Positions 1-8,192 are shown, counted from the first letter of the stretch. The stretch is DNA of 39,139 nucleotides from an uncultured Actinomycetes bacterium (GCA_903891755.1 CAITFY010000022.1:1-39139), one strand, 5' to 3'. Numbers and translations: made by a program. The notes: a model not told the origin generated them from the sequence alone.

Positions 1-42
1 CGCACCTTAGAAGATGAGGATTACGCCCGCAGCGCAGGGCGG

Positions 43-48
43 TAACCT
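43..48 (+). promoter_or_regulatory. -10 element (TAACCT) of a probable leaderless ponA promoter
   Basis: TAACCT fits the actinobacterial -10 pattern TANNNT and ends 7 nt before the ATG at 56, so transcription would begin at or next to that start codon. No convincing -35 is visible. The same spacing recurs at twelve other genes here. It supports ATG 56 over ATG 14 as the ponA start. Confidence 0.5.
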
Positions 49-55
49 TTCACTC

Positions 56-2038
56 ATGGAAAAACCCTCCCGCGAGAATCTACGTACCTGGTTCATTCGC
101 GGTGCGATCTTTACGATCGGCGGAGGCTTTGTCATTGGCACCTATCTATTTGCATATGCATACTTCACCGTCAAAATTCCAGATCCCAATCAATATGTAA
201 ACAGCCAAGCAACCATCATTCAATATGCAGACGGCTCTGAGATTGGGCGCGTAGGGGCGCAAGATCGCACCAGTGTTCAGCTCGCGACAATTCCTATCAA
301 TGTACGCCATGCAATATTGGCCGCAGAAGACCGCAACTTTTATACCGAGCATGCATTCAGCCCGACCGGAATCCTGCGTGCCCTCTGGCACGATCTTCGC
401 GGCGGAAGCTTGCAAGGTGGTTCCACAATCACACAGCAGTACGCAAAGACTGCATTCTTATCTCCTGCGCAGAGCGTGCAGCGCAAGATAAAAGAGATAG
501 TAATTGCGGTTAAGTTAGAGCAGCAGTTATCAAAAGATCAAATCTTTGAAGATTATCTCAACACTATTTATTTTGGACGCGGCTCATATGGCGTGCAGAC
601 GGCATCCCAGGTTTACTTTGGCCGCACTGTTAATCAATTAAATATCTCTCAAGCTGCAGTGCTCGCAAGTATTTTGAATGCGCCTGGTTATTACGATCCC
701 GCAAACGGTCCGAATTATCTGGCCAGACTTCAAGCTCGTTGGAAATATGTTTTAAACGGAATGACAAAAGCTGGATGGATAACCGCAGCGCAAGAGAAGG
801 CTCAAGTATTTCCATTTATCCAACCGCGTGTTACCTCTGGTTCATTGGCTGGTCCAAAGGGATATGTTGTTTCATGGATTGAAAACCAATTAGCGAAATT
901 TGGTTTTACCCAGGATCAGCTCATGCAAGGTGGCTTGGTTGTGAAAACGACCCTTGTAAAGAAAGACCAACAAGCAGCCGTTGACGCCGTTGCTAAACGA
1001 ACTCCAAAATCCCCATTTAAGAATTTGCGGGTTGCACTTGTTTCCATTCAACCGGGCACTGGCGCTGTACTTGCAATGTATGGTGGTCAGGACTATCTGC
1101 TGAATCAATACAACAATGCCACGCAGGCAACGACGCAAGCCGGTTCCTCATTTAAGCCATTTGCCTTAGTAGCAGCGCTGGAATCAGGAATTAGTCTGCA
1201 CTCCATCTGGAACGGTCGCTCACCACAGGTCTTCTTCGATCCAGGTTCACAAGGACCTTATCCAGTATTCAATTACGGAAACGAACAATTCAAAAACATT
1301 AACCTATTAGATGCAATCGCTAACTCTGTAAACACCGTCTTTGTTCCACTTGGTATCAAAGTGGGGCCAGATAAGGTGATCGATGTGGCTCGTAGAGCGG
1401 GTATCCCAACCTCTGTTCAAATGGTTTCAGGACCATCAGTCACTCTCGGCGTTGCTAGCCCACATGTCATCGATTTGGCCTCTGCTTATGCAACATTTGC
1501 CGCGCAAGGCGTATATGCCAAGCCTTATATCGTCTCAGAAGTAGTCGGCAATAATGGCGGCATCTTGTACCAAGCTCAACCTCAAACAAATCAAGTATTT
1601 GCTAGCGATGTCATGGCTGATTTAACAACTGCCTTACAGACAGTTACACAATATGGAACAGCATCTGGCGCCGTTGCTGATTTAGGTCGACCAAGTGCAG
1701 GTAAGACGGGAACTACCACCGATAATGCCAGCGCATGGTTTACGGGTTATGTTCCGCAAATGGCTACGAGTGTGGCTCTCTTTAGAGACAACGCATCACA
1801 ATCACTCAATGGCATCGGTGGCTTGAACGCAGTTACTGGTGGAACTTTCCCTGCAAAAATTTGGGATCAATATATGCGCACAGCTTTAGCGCACACACCA
1901 GTTATGGATTTCCCACCACCTGCAGATATCGGCGGTACTGATCCAACTCCAATGCAGAGTGCGGTCCCAACGCTTGATCCCAAGCTTGCGCTCACACCAA
2001 AACCTACTCCTGCGCCTTCACCAAAGAAGAAGAAATAA
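56..2038 (+). CDS. ponA: Class A penicillin-binding protein (bifunctional transglycosylase/transpeptidase)
   Basis: Polymerises lipid II glycan strands and cross-links them at the outer face of the membrane. A membrane anchor (about residues 13-37) is followed by a GT51 transglycosylase domain with the catalytic glutamate in AAEDRNFYTEHAF (E91), GGSTITQQ and the LNTIYFGRGSYGVQ stretch. The transpeptidase domain has SSFK (S364-K367), SVN (424-426) and KTGTT (550-554), so both activities look intact. The tail is rich in Pro, Thr and Lys and ends KKKK. An in-frame ATG at 14 would add 14 residues, but ATG 56 has a TAACCT -10 seven nt upstream. No PASTA domain is present. The position before a GT87 gene and rpsF matches ponA1 of Mycobacterium. 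Family assignment is certain; the start is inferred. Confidence 0.95.
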   Translation: MEKPSRENLRTWFIRGAIFTIGGGFVIGTYLFAYAYFTVKIPDPNQYVNSQATIIQYADGSEIGRVGAQDRTSVQLATIPINVRHAILAAEDRNFYTEHAFSPTGILRALWHDLRGGSLQGGSTITQQYAKTAFLSPAQSVQRKIKEIVIAVKLEQQLSKDQIFEDYLNTIYFGRGSYGVQTASQVYFGRTVNQLNISQAAVLASILNAPGYYDPANGPNYLARLQARWKYVLNGMTKAGWITAAQEKAQVFPFIQPRVTSGSLAGPKGYVVSWIENQLAKFGFTQDQLMQGGLVVKTTLVKKDQQAAVDAVAKRTPKSPFKNLRVALVSIQPGTGAVLAMYGGQDYLLNQYNNATQATTQAGSSFKPFALVAALESGISLHSIWNGRSPQVFFDPGSQGPYPVFNYGNEQFKNINLLDAIANSVNTVFVPLGIKVGPDKVIDVARRAGIPTSVQMVSGPSVTLGVASPHVIDLASAYATFAAQGVYAKPYIVSEVVGNNGGILYQAQPQTNQVFASDVMADLTTALQTVTQYGTASGAVADLGRPSAGKTGTTTDNASAWFTGYVPQMATSVALFRDNASQSLNGIGGLNAVTGGTFPAKIWDQYMRTALAHTPVMDFPPPADIGGTDPTPMQSAVPTLDPKLALTPKPTPAPSPKKKK

Positions 2039-2048
2039 GCGTTAAAAG

Positions 2049-3257
2049 GTGAAGATCTCTTTCTCCACTAAAGTTGTGATCGCTCTCGCATTTCTGGCAG
2101 TTCTTTTATCAGTTGTGAAATTTAATCATTGTTACACAACTAATTGGACTGGTGTTGGAGTTGATGTCCATGAGTGTTACAGCGATCTACCTGCCCTTTT
2201 TGATGCGCGAGGTTTGGTCAATCACATCTGGCCGTATTCTAGTGCAACAAATTCAGTTGAGTACCCTCCACTTACTGGAGTAGTCATGTGGGCAACGGCT
2301 CTGATCACTCCTCACGGCGACAACGCCGATAAATATTATTATCTTATAAATATCGCTCTCATCGCACTTCTGTTTATTGGATCTGCACTTTTAGTTTCAA
2401 AGATGAATCCCAAGAAATGGTACTTGCTTCCAGTGCTACCTGCAGTTATAGCTTCGATGTATATCAATTGGGATATGTGGGCCGTAGTAACAGCGCTGCT
2501 CGCAATATATTTTTTCGACAAGAAGAGATATGAGTTGAGTGCGGTGGCTTTAGCTATCTCCATCGCAACAAAATTCTTTCCGGTAGTTCTACTAATCCCT
2601 ATAGCTCTTATATTTTTCATGAGACGTGAATTTCGATTGGCTATTCGATATGGCTTACAGACATCTATTTTGTGGTTAATTATTAATCTTCCTTTTGTTC
2701 TGACGACTCCAACTGGCTGGTGGAGATTTTTCAAAATGAACTCAACGAGGCCAGCTGACCTTGGCTCACTATGGCAAGCGTTGAGTATTTACGGGATTGA
2801 TGTTCCACATCTCAATTTCTACTGGATGGCGCTCTTCGCACTGGGCTCTCTAGCGACACTTGGATATTTGTATCGAAGCGCAATTACCCCGACTCTGGCT
2901 CAAATCGCCTTTATCTTTGTGGCGATATTTACCGCCCTTAATAAGGTTTATTCGCCTCAATATGTTCTCTGGTTGGCACCTTTGGCAGTGATCGCCTTGG
3001 TAAATAATCGTGATCGAGCCGCCTTCTGGATCTGGCAGGGCGCTGAAGCTTTTTACCACTTTGCCATTTGGGAGTACCTGGGCGGATATGCGGGAGCGAA
3101 ATTTGCTCTTCCTGCCAGGTGGTACGCCGGGGCGATATTGGTTCGGGTGGCAACCAGCCTCTTCTTCGCCTTTCGCACGCTCAAATCCACGCAATCACAA
3201 GTATCCACAGAGCCAGAACCTTCACAGGAGGATGAATTTCTCCTATCTAACCCCTAG
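2049..3257 (+). CDS. Polytopic GT87-family (DUF2029) glycosyltransferase, probable polyprenol-phosphate mannosyltransferase
   Basis: A 402-residue integral membrane protein with about ten hydrophobic segments. After the first segment comes a loop with GVDVHECYSDLP and, further on, EYPPLTGVVMW. The acidic pair and the YPP motif are typical of actinobacterial GT87 enzymes, which use polyprenyl-phosphate sugars to build lipoglycans outside the membrane. The C-terminal tail is short, polar and acidic. It starts at GTG 2049, only 10 nt after ponA, with a weak ribosome-binding site, so co-transcription and coupling with ponA are likely. The same neighbour (Rv0051) follows ponA1 in Mycobacterium. 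The sugar and acceptor cannot be read from the sequence. Confidence 0.8.
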   Translation: MKISFSTKVVIALAFLAVLLSVVKFNHCYTTNWTGVGVDVHECYSDLPALFDARGLVNHIWPYSSATNSVEYPPLTGVVMWATALITPHGDNADKYYYLINIALIALLFIGSALLVSKMNPKKWYLLPVLPAVIASMYINWDMWAVVTALLAIYFFDKKRYELSAVALAISIATKFFPVVLLIPIALIFFMRREFRLAIRYGLQTSILWLIINLPFVLTTPTGWWRFFKMNSTRPADLGSLWQALSIYGIDVPHLNFYWMALFALGSLATLGYLYRSAITPTLAQIAFIFVAIFTALNKVYSPQYVLWLAPLAVIALVNNRDRAAFWIWQGAEAFYHFAIWEYLGGYAGAKFALPARWYAGAILVRVATSLFFAFRTLKSTQSQVSTEPEPSQEDEFLLSNP

Positions 3258-3321
3258 GAGTTAGGCTTACCCTTCCTACACGTTCAGGGCACCCGTCCTT
3301 TCCGCTGCTAGGAGCAGTAAC

Positions 3322-3365
3322 CCTCCTGCCGTGGAAATACCACGGCCGCTTTAGTCCAGAGGAGG
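3322..3365 (+). promoter_or_regulatory. Structured rpsF leader that pairs with the Shine-Dalgarno; candidate S6:S18 autoregulatory motif
   Basis: The spacer between the GT87 gene and rpsF contains a perfect hairpin, CCGTGG-AAATA-CCACGG (3329-3345), followed at once by CCG (3346-3348). Flanking CCTCC (3322-3326) is complementary to GGAGG (3361-3365), the rpsF ribosome-binding site, so the outer helix would hide it. A hairpin next to a CCG trinucleotide in front of rpsF is the hallmark of the known leader bound by the S6:S18 complex. A smaller hairpin, CTGCT-AGG-AGCAG, lies just upstream (3304-3316). The pairing is seen directly; the regulatory role is inferred. Confidence 0.55.
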
Positions 3366-3377
3366 TGGGGTTAACGC

Positions 3378-3674
3378 ATGCGTCATTATGAAATCATGGT
3401 CATTCTCGATCCTGACCTAGAAGAACGCACAGTCGCACCAAGTCTTGAGACATACCTCAAGATCATCAAAGACAGTGGTGGAACCGTCGACAAGCTCGAT
3501 ATTTGGGGACGTCGCCGCATGACCTTCGAAATCAATAAAAAAGCCGAAGGTATCTACGCTGTTGCAGATCTGCACTGTGGTCCAGATGCGATTAAAGAAC
3601 TTGATCGCCAACTCAATTTGAACGAGGCCGTGCTTCGCACAAAGGTCGTACGTCCAGATTCACTCAATTCATAA
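3378..3674 (+). CDS. rpsF: 30S ribosomal protein S6
   Basis: A 98-residue S6 beginning [19 protein letters not shown], with the conserved [18 protein letters not shown] core and ending close to the family's usual length. S6 forms a dimer with S18 on the platform of the 30S subunit. It opens the rpsF-ssb-rpsR-rplI cluster, so both members of the S6:S18 pair are made from one transcript. The ATG at 3378 is preceded by GGAGG twelve nt upstream, which can be sequestered by the leader hairpin. Confidence 0.98.
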   Translation: MRHYEIMVILDPDLEERTVAPSLETYLKIIKDSGGTVDKLDIWGRRRMTFEINKKAEGIYAVADLHCGPDAIKELDRQLNLNEAVLRTKVVRPDSLNS

Positions 3675-3704
3675 TCAGATAACAGTTAATTAAGCGAGAG
3701 AAAA

Positions 3705-4196
3705 ATGGCAGCTGGCGATACAACAATCACAATGATCGGTAACTTAACAAGCGATCCTGAACTGCGCTTCACACCTTCTGGTGCTGCAGTCGCAAAGTTC
3801 ACCGTTGCATCAACTCCTCGTTATCTCGATAAGGCAACGAACGAGTGGAAAGATGGCGATAGCCTCTTTCTAAACTGTCAGATCTGGCGTCAAGCTGCAG
3901 AGAATGTCGCAGAATCTTTGACACGCGGAATGCGCGTCATTGTTTCTGGTCGTCTCAAGCAACGCTCTTATGAGACTAAAGAAGGCGAGAAGCGCACAGT
4001 ATTTGAGGTTGAAGTTGACGAGGTAGGTCCATCACTTCGTAATGCAACCGCAAAGGTCACAAAGACAACTCGCGGAGCGGGTACTGGTGGCTTCACCGCT
4101 ACAACAGAGACTGCTTCATCAGATGATCCTTGGTCAGCCGCACCAGTAGGTGGCGGTTGGGCAACCGGCGCATCAGATGATCAACCTCCATTCTAA
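3705..4196 (+). CDS. ssb: Single-stranded DNA-binding protein
   Basis: A 163-residue SSB. The OB fold covers about residues 1-115 ([20 protein letters not shown], then [18 protein letters not shown] and [19 protein letters not shown]). A flexible linker rich in Gly, Thr and Ala leads to the acidic tip DDQPPF, which docks replication and repair partners. It sits 30 nt after rpsF with a modest GCGAGAG ribosome-binding site. SSB is a replication protein placed within a ribosomal-protein cluster, a conserved bacterial arrangement, and dnaB follows the cluster. Confidence 0.97.
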   Translation: MAAGDTTITMIGNLTSDPELRFTPSGAAVAKFTVASTPRYLDKATNEWKDGDSLFLNCQIWRQAAENVAESLTRGMRVIVSGRLKQRSYETKEGEKRTVFEVEVDEVGPSLRNATAKVTKTTRGAGTGGFTATTETASSDDPWSAAPVGGGWATGASDDQPPF

Positions 4197-4217
4197 GTAA
4201 TTAATTAATCAACCATT

Positions 4218-4233
4218 CCTGTTTAATTACAGG
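4218..4233 (+). other. Small intercistronic hairpin between ssb and rpsR
   Basis: CCTGT-TTAATT-ACAGG forms a 5-bp stem with a 6-nt loop in the 59-nt spacer before rpsR. There is no following T-tract, so it is not a terminator. It could be an RNA processing or stability element; this is a weak inference. Confidence 0.3.
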
Positions 4234-4255
4234 GCCCTCTTAAAGGAGCACCACA

Positions 4256-4543
4256 GTGGGAGCAAGAAGTAATAAGACCTTAAAACCAAAGAAGGTCGCG
4301 CCGAAGATGTCGGCTGCGGCCCTCAAAAAGTTTAAGAAGAAGCCATGTTCTTTCTGCCAACAGAAAGTTACTTATATTGACTATAAGGACATCGCGACTC
4401 TTCGTAAGTTCATCTCAGATCGCGGCAAGATCCGCGCTCGCCGAGTAACGGGTGCATGCACCCAACATCAACGTGCAATTGCTGCCGCGGTTAAGAACTC
4501 CCGCGAAATGGCGCTTTTGCCTTACACCTCAACAGCAAGATAA
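4256..4543 (+). CDS. rpsR: 30S ribosomal protein S18, zinc-binding (C+) form
   Basis: A 95-residue S18 with the conserved core [19 protein letters not shown] and RARRVTG. It carries CSFC near residue 31 and CTQH further on, a CxxC plus CxxH set that marks the zinc-binding C+ form. Actinobacteria often keep a second, zinc-free copy for zinc starvation; none is in this window. The start is GTG 4256 with AAAGGAG upstream at good spacing. The long Lys-rich N-terminus is typical of the family. It partners S6, encoded two genes upstream. Confidence 0.97.
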   Translation: MGARSNKTLKPKKVAPKMSAAALKKFKKKPCSFCQQKVTYIDYKDIATLRKFISDRGKIRARRVTGACTQHQRAIAAAVKNSREMALLPYTSTAR

Positions 4544-4555
4544 GGAGAGCAGCAC

Positions 4556-4999
4556 ATGAAACTCATCCTTACTCGTGAAGTTGCAGGACTCGGACAAGCT
4601 GGCGACGTTGTAACCGTTAAAGATGGTTACGCACGCAACTTCCTCGTACCAAATGGCAATGCAATTGCATGGTCACTCGGTGGAGAGAAGCAGATCGAAG
4701 GAATTCGCCGCGCACGTAGTGCACGAGAGATTCGCGATCTTGATCATGCCCGCGAAATCAAGGCAGCTTTGGAGGGCGCTCCAATAGTTGTGAAGGCAAA
4801 GGTTGGCGCAACAGGCTCACTCTTCGGTTCAGTCACCGATAAGGACCTCATTGCAGCAATCAAGTCATCAGTCGGAATTGATATCGACCGCCACCGTTTG
4901 AAGGCCCCTGCTATGAAGAAGCTTGGTAACTACACCGCCAAGGTAAACCTTCATGCCCAGGTTGCTGCCAACATTCAGGTTCAGGTAGTCGCTGCTTAA
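4556..4999 (+). CDS. rplI: 50S ribosomal protein L9
   Basis: A 147-residue L9 starting MKLILTREVAGLGQAGDVV, followed by the signature KDGYARNFLVPNGNA. The long central helix and the C-terminal RNA-binding domain (SVTDKDLIAAIKSSVGIDID) are both present at normal family length. ATG 4556 lies 12 nt after rpsR and has AAGGAG upstream. It is the last gene of the rpsF cluster and is followed by an intrinsic terminator. Confidence 0.98.
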   Translation: MKLILTREVAGLGQAGDVVTVKDGYARNFLVPNGNAIAWSLGGEKQIEGIRRARSAREIRDLDHAREIKAALEGAPIVVKAKVGATGSLFGSVTDKDLIAAIKSSVGIDIDRHRLKAPAMKKLGNYTAKVNLHAQVAANIQVQVVAA

Positions 5000-5013
5000 T
5001 ACGCTCAAGAGTT

Positions 5014-5047
5014 AAACCCCGCCTCCTATGAGACGGGGTTTTCTCAT
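5014..5047 (+). terminator. Intrinsic terminator after rplI
   Basis: AAACCCCG (5014-5021) pairs with CGGGGTTT (5034-5041). After one mismatch the stem continues as CTC/GAG with a 4-nt loop. A T-rich tail (TTTTCTCATTT) follows. It should end the ribosomal-protein transcript and so separates it from dnaB. Confidence 0.85.
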
Positions 5048-5071
5048 TTATTGAGATTCCAAAATAATTCT

Positions 5072-5208
5072 TTATCCCCAGCCTTGTGGGTGAAATTGAG
5101 CGTGAATTAGCTGGAAAAGGGAGATCTATCCCCAGACTGGGGCTAGTTACCCACAGTGCCTCCACACCGAAACCCAGGTTATCCCCAGCAATACAAAGGT
5201 TTCCCACA
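5072..5208 (+). promoter_or_regulatory. Cluster of five DnaA-box-like 9-mers upstream of dnaB
   Basis: Five same-strand 9-mers resemble the DnaA box TTATCCACA: TTATCCCCA (5072-5080 and 5179-5187), CTATCCCCA (5126-5134), TTACCCACA (5147-5155) and TTTCCCACA (5200-5208). Their starts are 54, 21, 32 and 21 nt apart, close to whole helical turns, so all would face the same side of the DNA. Each has one or two mismatches to the E. coli consensus. DnaA binding is inferred. Confidence 0.45.
5126..5146. repeat. 21-bp near-perfect inverted repeat in the dnaB upstream region
   Basis: CTATCCCCAG-A-CTGGGGCTAG is symmetrical around A5136 with a single mismatched pair. It looks like an operator for a dimeric regulator, and each half also contains a DnaA-box-like sequence, one on each strand. 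It is not followed by a T-run, so termination is unlikely. Confidence 0.45.
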
Positions 5209-5258
5209 CCAGGGCGCACATGCCACCCTAAGAAAAATAGGGAATGTCAGTTGCCCGT

Positions 5259-5265
5259 AAGAGGA
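5259..5265 (+). promoter_or_regulatory. Shine-Dalgarno (AAGAGGA) that decides the dnaB start
   Basis: AAGAGGA ends 8 nt before GTG 5274. The alternative upstream ATG at 5244 has only TAGGGA directly against it, which is too close to act as a ribosome-binding site. Confidence 0.6.
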
Positions 5266-5273
5266 TTACGCCC

Positions 5274-6674
5274 GTGAGCATCGCAGAGTTACCCAATCGC
5301 GGAAATAACAATCTGCCTGCCCGTCCCATTGAATTCGAGCGGACCCCTCCACAAGATTTAGTCGCAGAACAATCTGTTCTCGGCGGAATGTTGCTCTCCA
5401 AAGATGCAATTGCCGATGTTGTAGAGATTATTAAAGAGCGAGATTTCTATCGCCCAGCACACGAACTTATCTATGATGCAATTCTTGATCTCTATGGCCG
5501 TGGAGATCCTGCTGATCCCGTCACTGTCGCCGCTGAGTTAACAAAGCGCGGCGATATTGCACGAGCAGGTGGCGCCCCATATTTGCACACCCTTATCTCC
5601 TCTGTGCCAACCGCAGCTAATGCAGGTTACTACGCACGCATCGTTCGCGATCGCGCAATCTTGCGTCGACTTGTCGAAGCGGGTACCAAGATTGTTCAAC
5701 TTGGATACTCAGAGGCCGGTGATGTTGATGATGCAGTTGATGCAGCGCAAGCCGAGGTTTACCAGGTAACAGAATCTCGAATGACTGAAGATTATGTGCA
5801 GCTCTCTGAATTACTTCCCGCCGCACTCGATGAGATTGAAGCTATCTCCTCTGGTGTTGCCGAAGAGGGCGTGAAGAGTGGATTTAGAGATCTTGATGCA
5901 CTCACTAATGGATTCCACCCAGGCAACATGATTGTTCTTGCAGCGCGTCCTGCGGTTGGTAAATCAACACTCGGCCTTGATATTGCGCGTTACGCATCAA
6001 TTCACAAAGGCGATACCTCTGTAATCTTCTCACTTGAAATGAGCCGATCTGAGATCACGATGCGCATGCTCTCTGCTGAAGCAAAGGTTGGCTTAAACAA
6101 TATTCGTTCCGGATCACTCTCTGATGATGAGTGGGGTCGTTTAGCAAAGCGTATGGGTGAGATTTCACAAGCCCCGCTCTTCATCGATGATTCACCAAAT
6201 CTTTCGCTGATGGAGATTCGCGCAAAGGCTCGTCGTCTCAAGCAACGTCACAATCTCAAACTCATTGTTATCGATTACTTACAGCTCATGACTTCCGGTA
6301 AGCGCGTTGAGAGCCGTCAACAGGAAGTATCTGAGTTCTCTCGTAACCTTAAATTGCTCGCCAAGGAACTCAATGTTCCAATTATCGCAATCTCGCAGCT
6401 CAACCGTTCTCCAGAACAGCGCGCAGATAAGAAGCCGATGCTCTCTGATCTCCGTGAATCAGGCTCAATCGAACAAGATGCAGATATGGTTATTTTGTTG
6501 CACCGCGATGATTTATATGACAATCAAAATCGTTCCGGCGAGGCTGATTTAATCGTGGCTAAGCACCGTAATGGTCAGACCCGCACAATTACCGTTGCAG
6601 CCCAACTCCACTTTGCACGCTTTGCAGATATCGCTCCCGCTTATAGCGGCGGCGAAAACTTCGTAAAGGATTAA
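5274..6674 (+). CDS. dnaB: Replicative DNA helicase DnaB
   Basis: Hexameric 5'-3' helicase that unwinds the fork ahead of DNA polymerase III. The N-terminal DnaG-interacting domain (FERTPPQDLVAEQSVLGGM onward) is followed by a linker and a RecA-like ATPase with Walker A ARPAVGKST, Walker B LIVIDYLQLM, the QQEVSEFSRNLK stretch and SDLRESGSIEQDAD. From GTG 5274 it has 466 residues, the usual length; no intein interrupts it, unlike several mycobacterial homologues. ATG 5244 would add ten residues but has no properly spaced ribosome-binding site. It is transcribed apart from the ribosomal genes and is preceded by DnaA-like boxes. Identity is certain; the start is inferred. Confidence 0.97.
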   Translation: MSIAELPNRGNNNLPARPIEFERTPPQDLVAEQSVLGGMLLSKDAIADVVEIIKERDFYRPAHELIYDAILDLYGRGDPADPVTVAAELTKRGDIARAGGAPYLHTLISSVPTAANAGYYARIVRDRAILRRLVEAGTKIVQLGYSEAGDVDDAVDAAQAEVYQVTESRMTEDYVQLSELLPAALDEIEAISSGVAEEGVKSGFRDLDALTNGFHPGNMIVLAARPAVGKSTLGLDIARYASIHKGDTSVIFSLEMSRSEITMRMLSAEAKVGLNNIRSGSLSDDEWGRLAKRMGEISQAPLFIDDSPNLSLMEIRAKARRLKQRHNLKLIVIDYLQLMTSGKRVESRQQEVSEFSRNLKLLAKELNVPIIAISQLNRSPEQRADKKPMLSDLRESGSIEQDADMVILLHRDDLYDNQNRSGEADLIVAKHRNGQTRTITVAAQLHFARFADIAPAYSGGENFVKD

Positions 6675-6688
6675 CTCTTAAGAAACCC

Positions 6689-7183
6689 CTAGTTGATGGG
6701 ATTAAGTAATCCACTCTTAACATCGTAGATAGCGCCCATTACCCGCACCTCGTCGTGAAGCAGTGGATAGCTCTCGATCTTTACGATGTCTTTAAGAAGC
6801 GCACCCAATTGGTCATCAGTGGTTTGAAAATCCAGGCTACGTGTATCGACGCCACTCTTCTTAGAGATCGCCTCATGAATCCCAGCTTCATCGGTGCTCG
6901 CCATACGGCAATCTGTATGCGGCATCACCAAAACTCGATTTACTCCAAGTAGGTGAGTTGCTAGAACCAAGGTACGAAGTACGTCATCAGTAACTCTGGC
7001 TCCAGCGTTACGCAAAATCTTTGCATCCCCAGAGCTCATACCAACAATGCGAAGTGGATCAATCCGCGAATCCATGCAAGTGACAATTGCCAAACCTTTA
7101 ACAGCGGTACCGGTTAGATTTTCAGAGGTGAAGCGCGTTGCAAAGTTCTGGTTTGCGCTCAAGATATCGTCAAACTTATCCAT
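6689..7183 (-). CDS. Beta-class carbonic anhydrase
   Basis: A 164-residue beta-carbonic anhydrase of the short actinobacterial type. The zinc ligands are C36 (in TCMDSR, with the D38/R40 dyad), H89 and C92 (in PHTDCRM); GDAKILRNAGARV is also conserved. It interconverts CO2 and bicarbonate in the cytoplasm. Its ATG overlaps the end of the EamA gene by 8 nt, and GAGGGGG within that gene serves as ribosome-binding site, so the two are translationally coupled. Activity is well predicted; a carbon-supply or pH role is inference. Confidence 0.92.
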   Translation of the reverse strand: MDKFDDILSANQNFATRFTSENLTGTAVKGLAIVTCMDSRIDPLRIVGMSSGDAKILRNAGARVTDDVLRTLVLATHLLGVNRVLVMPHTDCRMASTDEAGIHEAISKKSGVDTRSLDFQTTDDQLGALLKDIVKIESYPLLHDEVRVMGAIYDVKSGLLNPIN

Positions 7184-8120
7184 TGATTTCCCCCTCTAAC
7201 TTTTCACCTTCTGGAATCTTTTCGTTAGCAATAAAGATTCCAACGAGCACAACGCTTGCTCCAACAAGTTGGATGGTAGTGAAAGTTTCCTTCAAAAGTA
7301 TCCAACCAAAGATTCCTGCAAGTACAGGTTCCAACATTCCAATGATGCTCGCAGCTTGAGGCGAGAGGGCATTAACTCCCGCAAGCACGCAGAGATAAGG
7401 CAGAACCGTGCCCACGATGATGATGAAAATAATCAATAACCAGCCAGGAAGGTGATGACCGGCGAAGTGTCCGTTGAGATTAATCTGCTTACTAAAGATG
7501 TGAAAGGGAAAGGACCACCATGGTTGAACGAAAGCAAAGAGAACAGATGTAATTCCAAATCCCCAGACGAGTGCGGTATCTGTGCCGCGGGTCTTTCCAA
7601 GTTCACGCCCTAGGACAAAGTACGCAGCCAAACTCAGAGCGTCTAGAAATGATGAGATAACACCTAATCCATTAAGTGTGAGGCCCTTCCACACCTCTCC
7701 CACTAAAACTAGACCGATGAATGCAGCGACAAGTCCCAGCCACATGGAGTTTGCAATCTGAACCTTCTTGATAAACCTGAGGTAAAGAACAATCCAGATA
7801 GGAGCGGTAAATTCAATAATGAGGGCGATGGAGACATGGAGTCTGAGAATTGAGAAGAAATAAAAGGATTGCACCGCCGCGATCCCAATAACTCCAAAAA
7901 GAAGGAGTAAGCCCATCTCGCCCTTGGCGGGGCGCAAGAGAGGCAGGCGTCCCTTGATTGCTAAATAAATAAGTAGGGCTACGAGTGAGCCAGTCGTTCT
8001 GATCTCAGTCAGGCGCCAGGGTGAGAGTCCAGCTTCCATGACCCATTTGGAGACAATTCCATTTATTGAGTAAAGCAGCGCCGCGCAGGTAAGTAATAGA
8101 TAGGCGCGACGAGTACTCAT
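7176..8120 (-). CDS. EamA/DMT-superfamily permease (ten membrane segments)
   Basis: A 314-residue protein with about ten hydrophobic helices in two EamA repeats. The first repeat begins LLLTCAALLYSINGIVSKWVM and has the ...WRLTEIRTTGSLVA loop; the second ends with ASIIGMLEPVLAGIFGWILL. The family moves small metabolites, mostly out of the cell, but substrate cannot be read from sequence. A charged tail carries a GEKLEGE repeat and overlaps the carbonic anhydrase start. TAAGTT six nt before the ATG suggests a leaderless transcript. Confidence 0.85.
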   Translation of the reverse strand: MSTRRAYLLLTCAALLYSINGIVSKWVMEAGLSPWRLTEIRTTGSLVALLIYLAIKGRLPLLRPAKGEMGLLLLFGVIGIAAVQSFYFFSILRLHVSIALIIEFTAPIWIVLYLRFIKKVQIANSMWLGLVAAFIGLVLVGEVWKGLTLNGLGVISSFLDALSLAAYFVLGRELGKTRGTDTALVWGFGITSVLFAFVQPWWSFPFHIFSKQINLNGHFAGHHLPGWLLIIFIIIVGTVLPYLCVLAGVNALSPQAASIIGMLEPVLAGIFGWILLKETFTTIQLVGASVVLVGIFIANEKIPEGEKLEGEING

Positions 8121-8126
8121 TGTCCA

Positions 8127-8132
8127 AACTTA
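8127..8132 (-). promoter_or_regulatory. -10 element (TAAGTT) of the leaderless EamA promoter
   Basis: TAAGTT on the minus strand is six nt from the EamA start ATG, so the transcript would begin at the start codon. It fits the TANNNT pattern shared by other genes here. Confidence 0.5.
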
Positions 8133-8186
8133 TCGGCTCTAGCCCAGGGTGAGAGCCAGGTAGACCGCCGTGATTGCCTTGGCTGA

Positions 8187-8192
8187 TAGGGT
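8187..8192 (+). promoter_or_regulatory. -10 element (TAGGGT) that decides the dcd start
   Basis: TAGGGT ends 7 nt before GTG 8200. This places the transcription start at GTG 8200 and so rules against the upstream in-frame GTG 8170, which would then be untranscribed. Confidence 0.5.

Noticed and set aside
5041-5243. Chromosomal origin (oriC)
   Set aside because: There is no dnaA, dnaN or obvious AT-rich unwinding stretch next to it; dnaB regulation is the simpler reading.
4911-5277. Open frames on both strands in the rplI-dnaB spacer
   Set aside because: They cover the terminator and the DnaA-like repeats, have no recognisable domain and lack ribosome-binding sites.
6699-6712. GGATTA-AG-TAATCC hairpin as a dnaB terminator
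   Set aside because: The stem is AT-rich with a 2-nt loop and no T-tract; it also encodes the end of the carbonic anhydrase.
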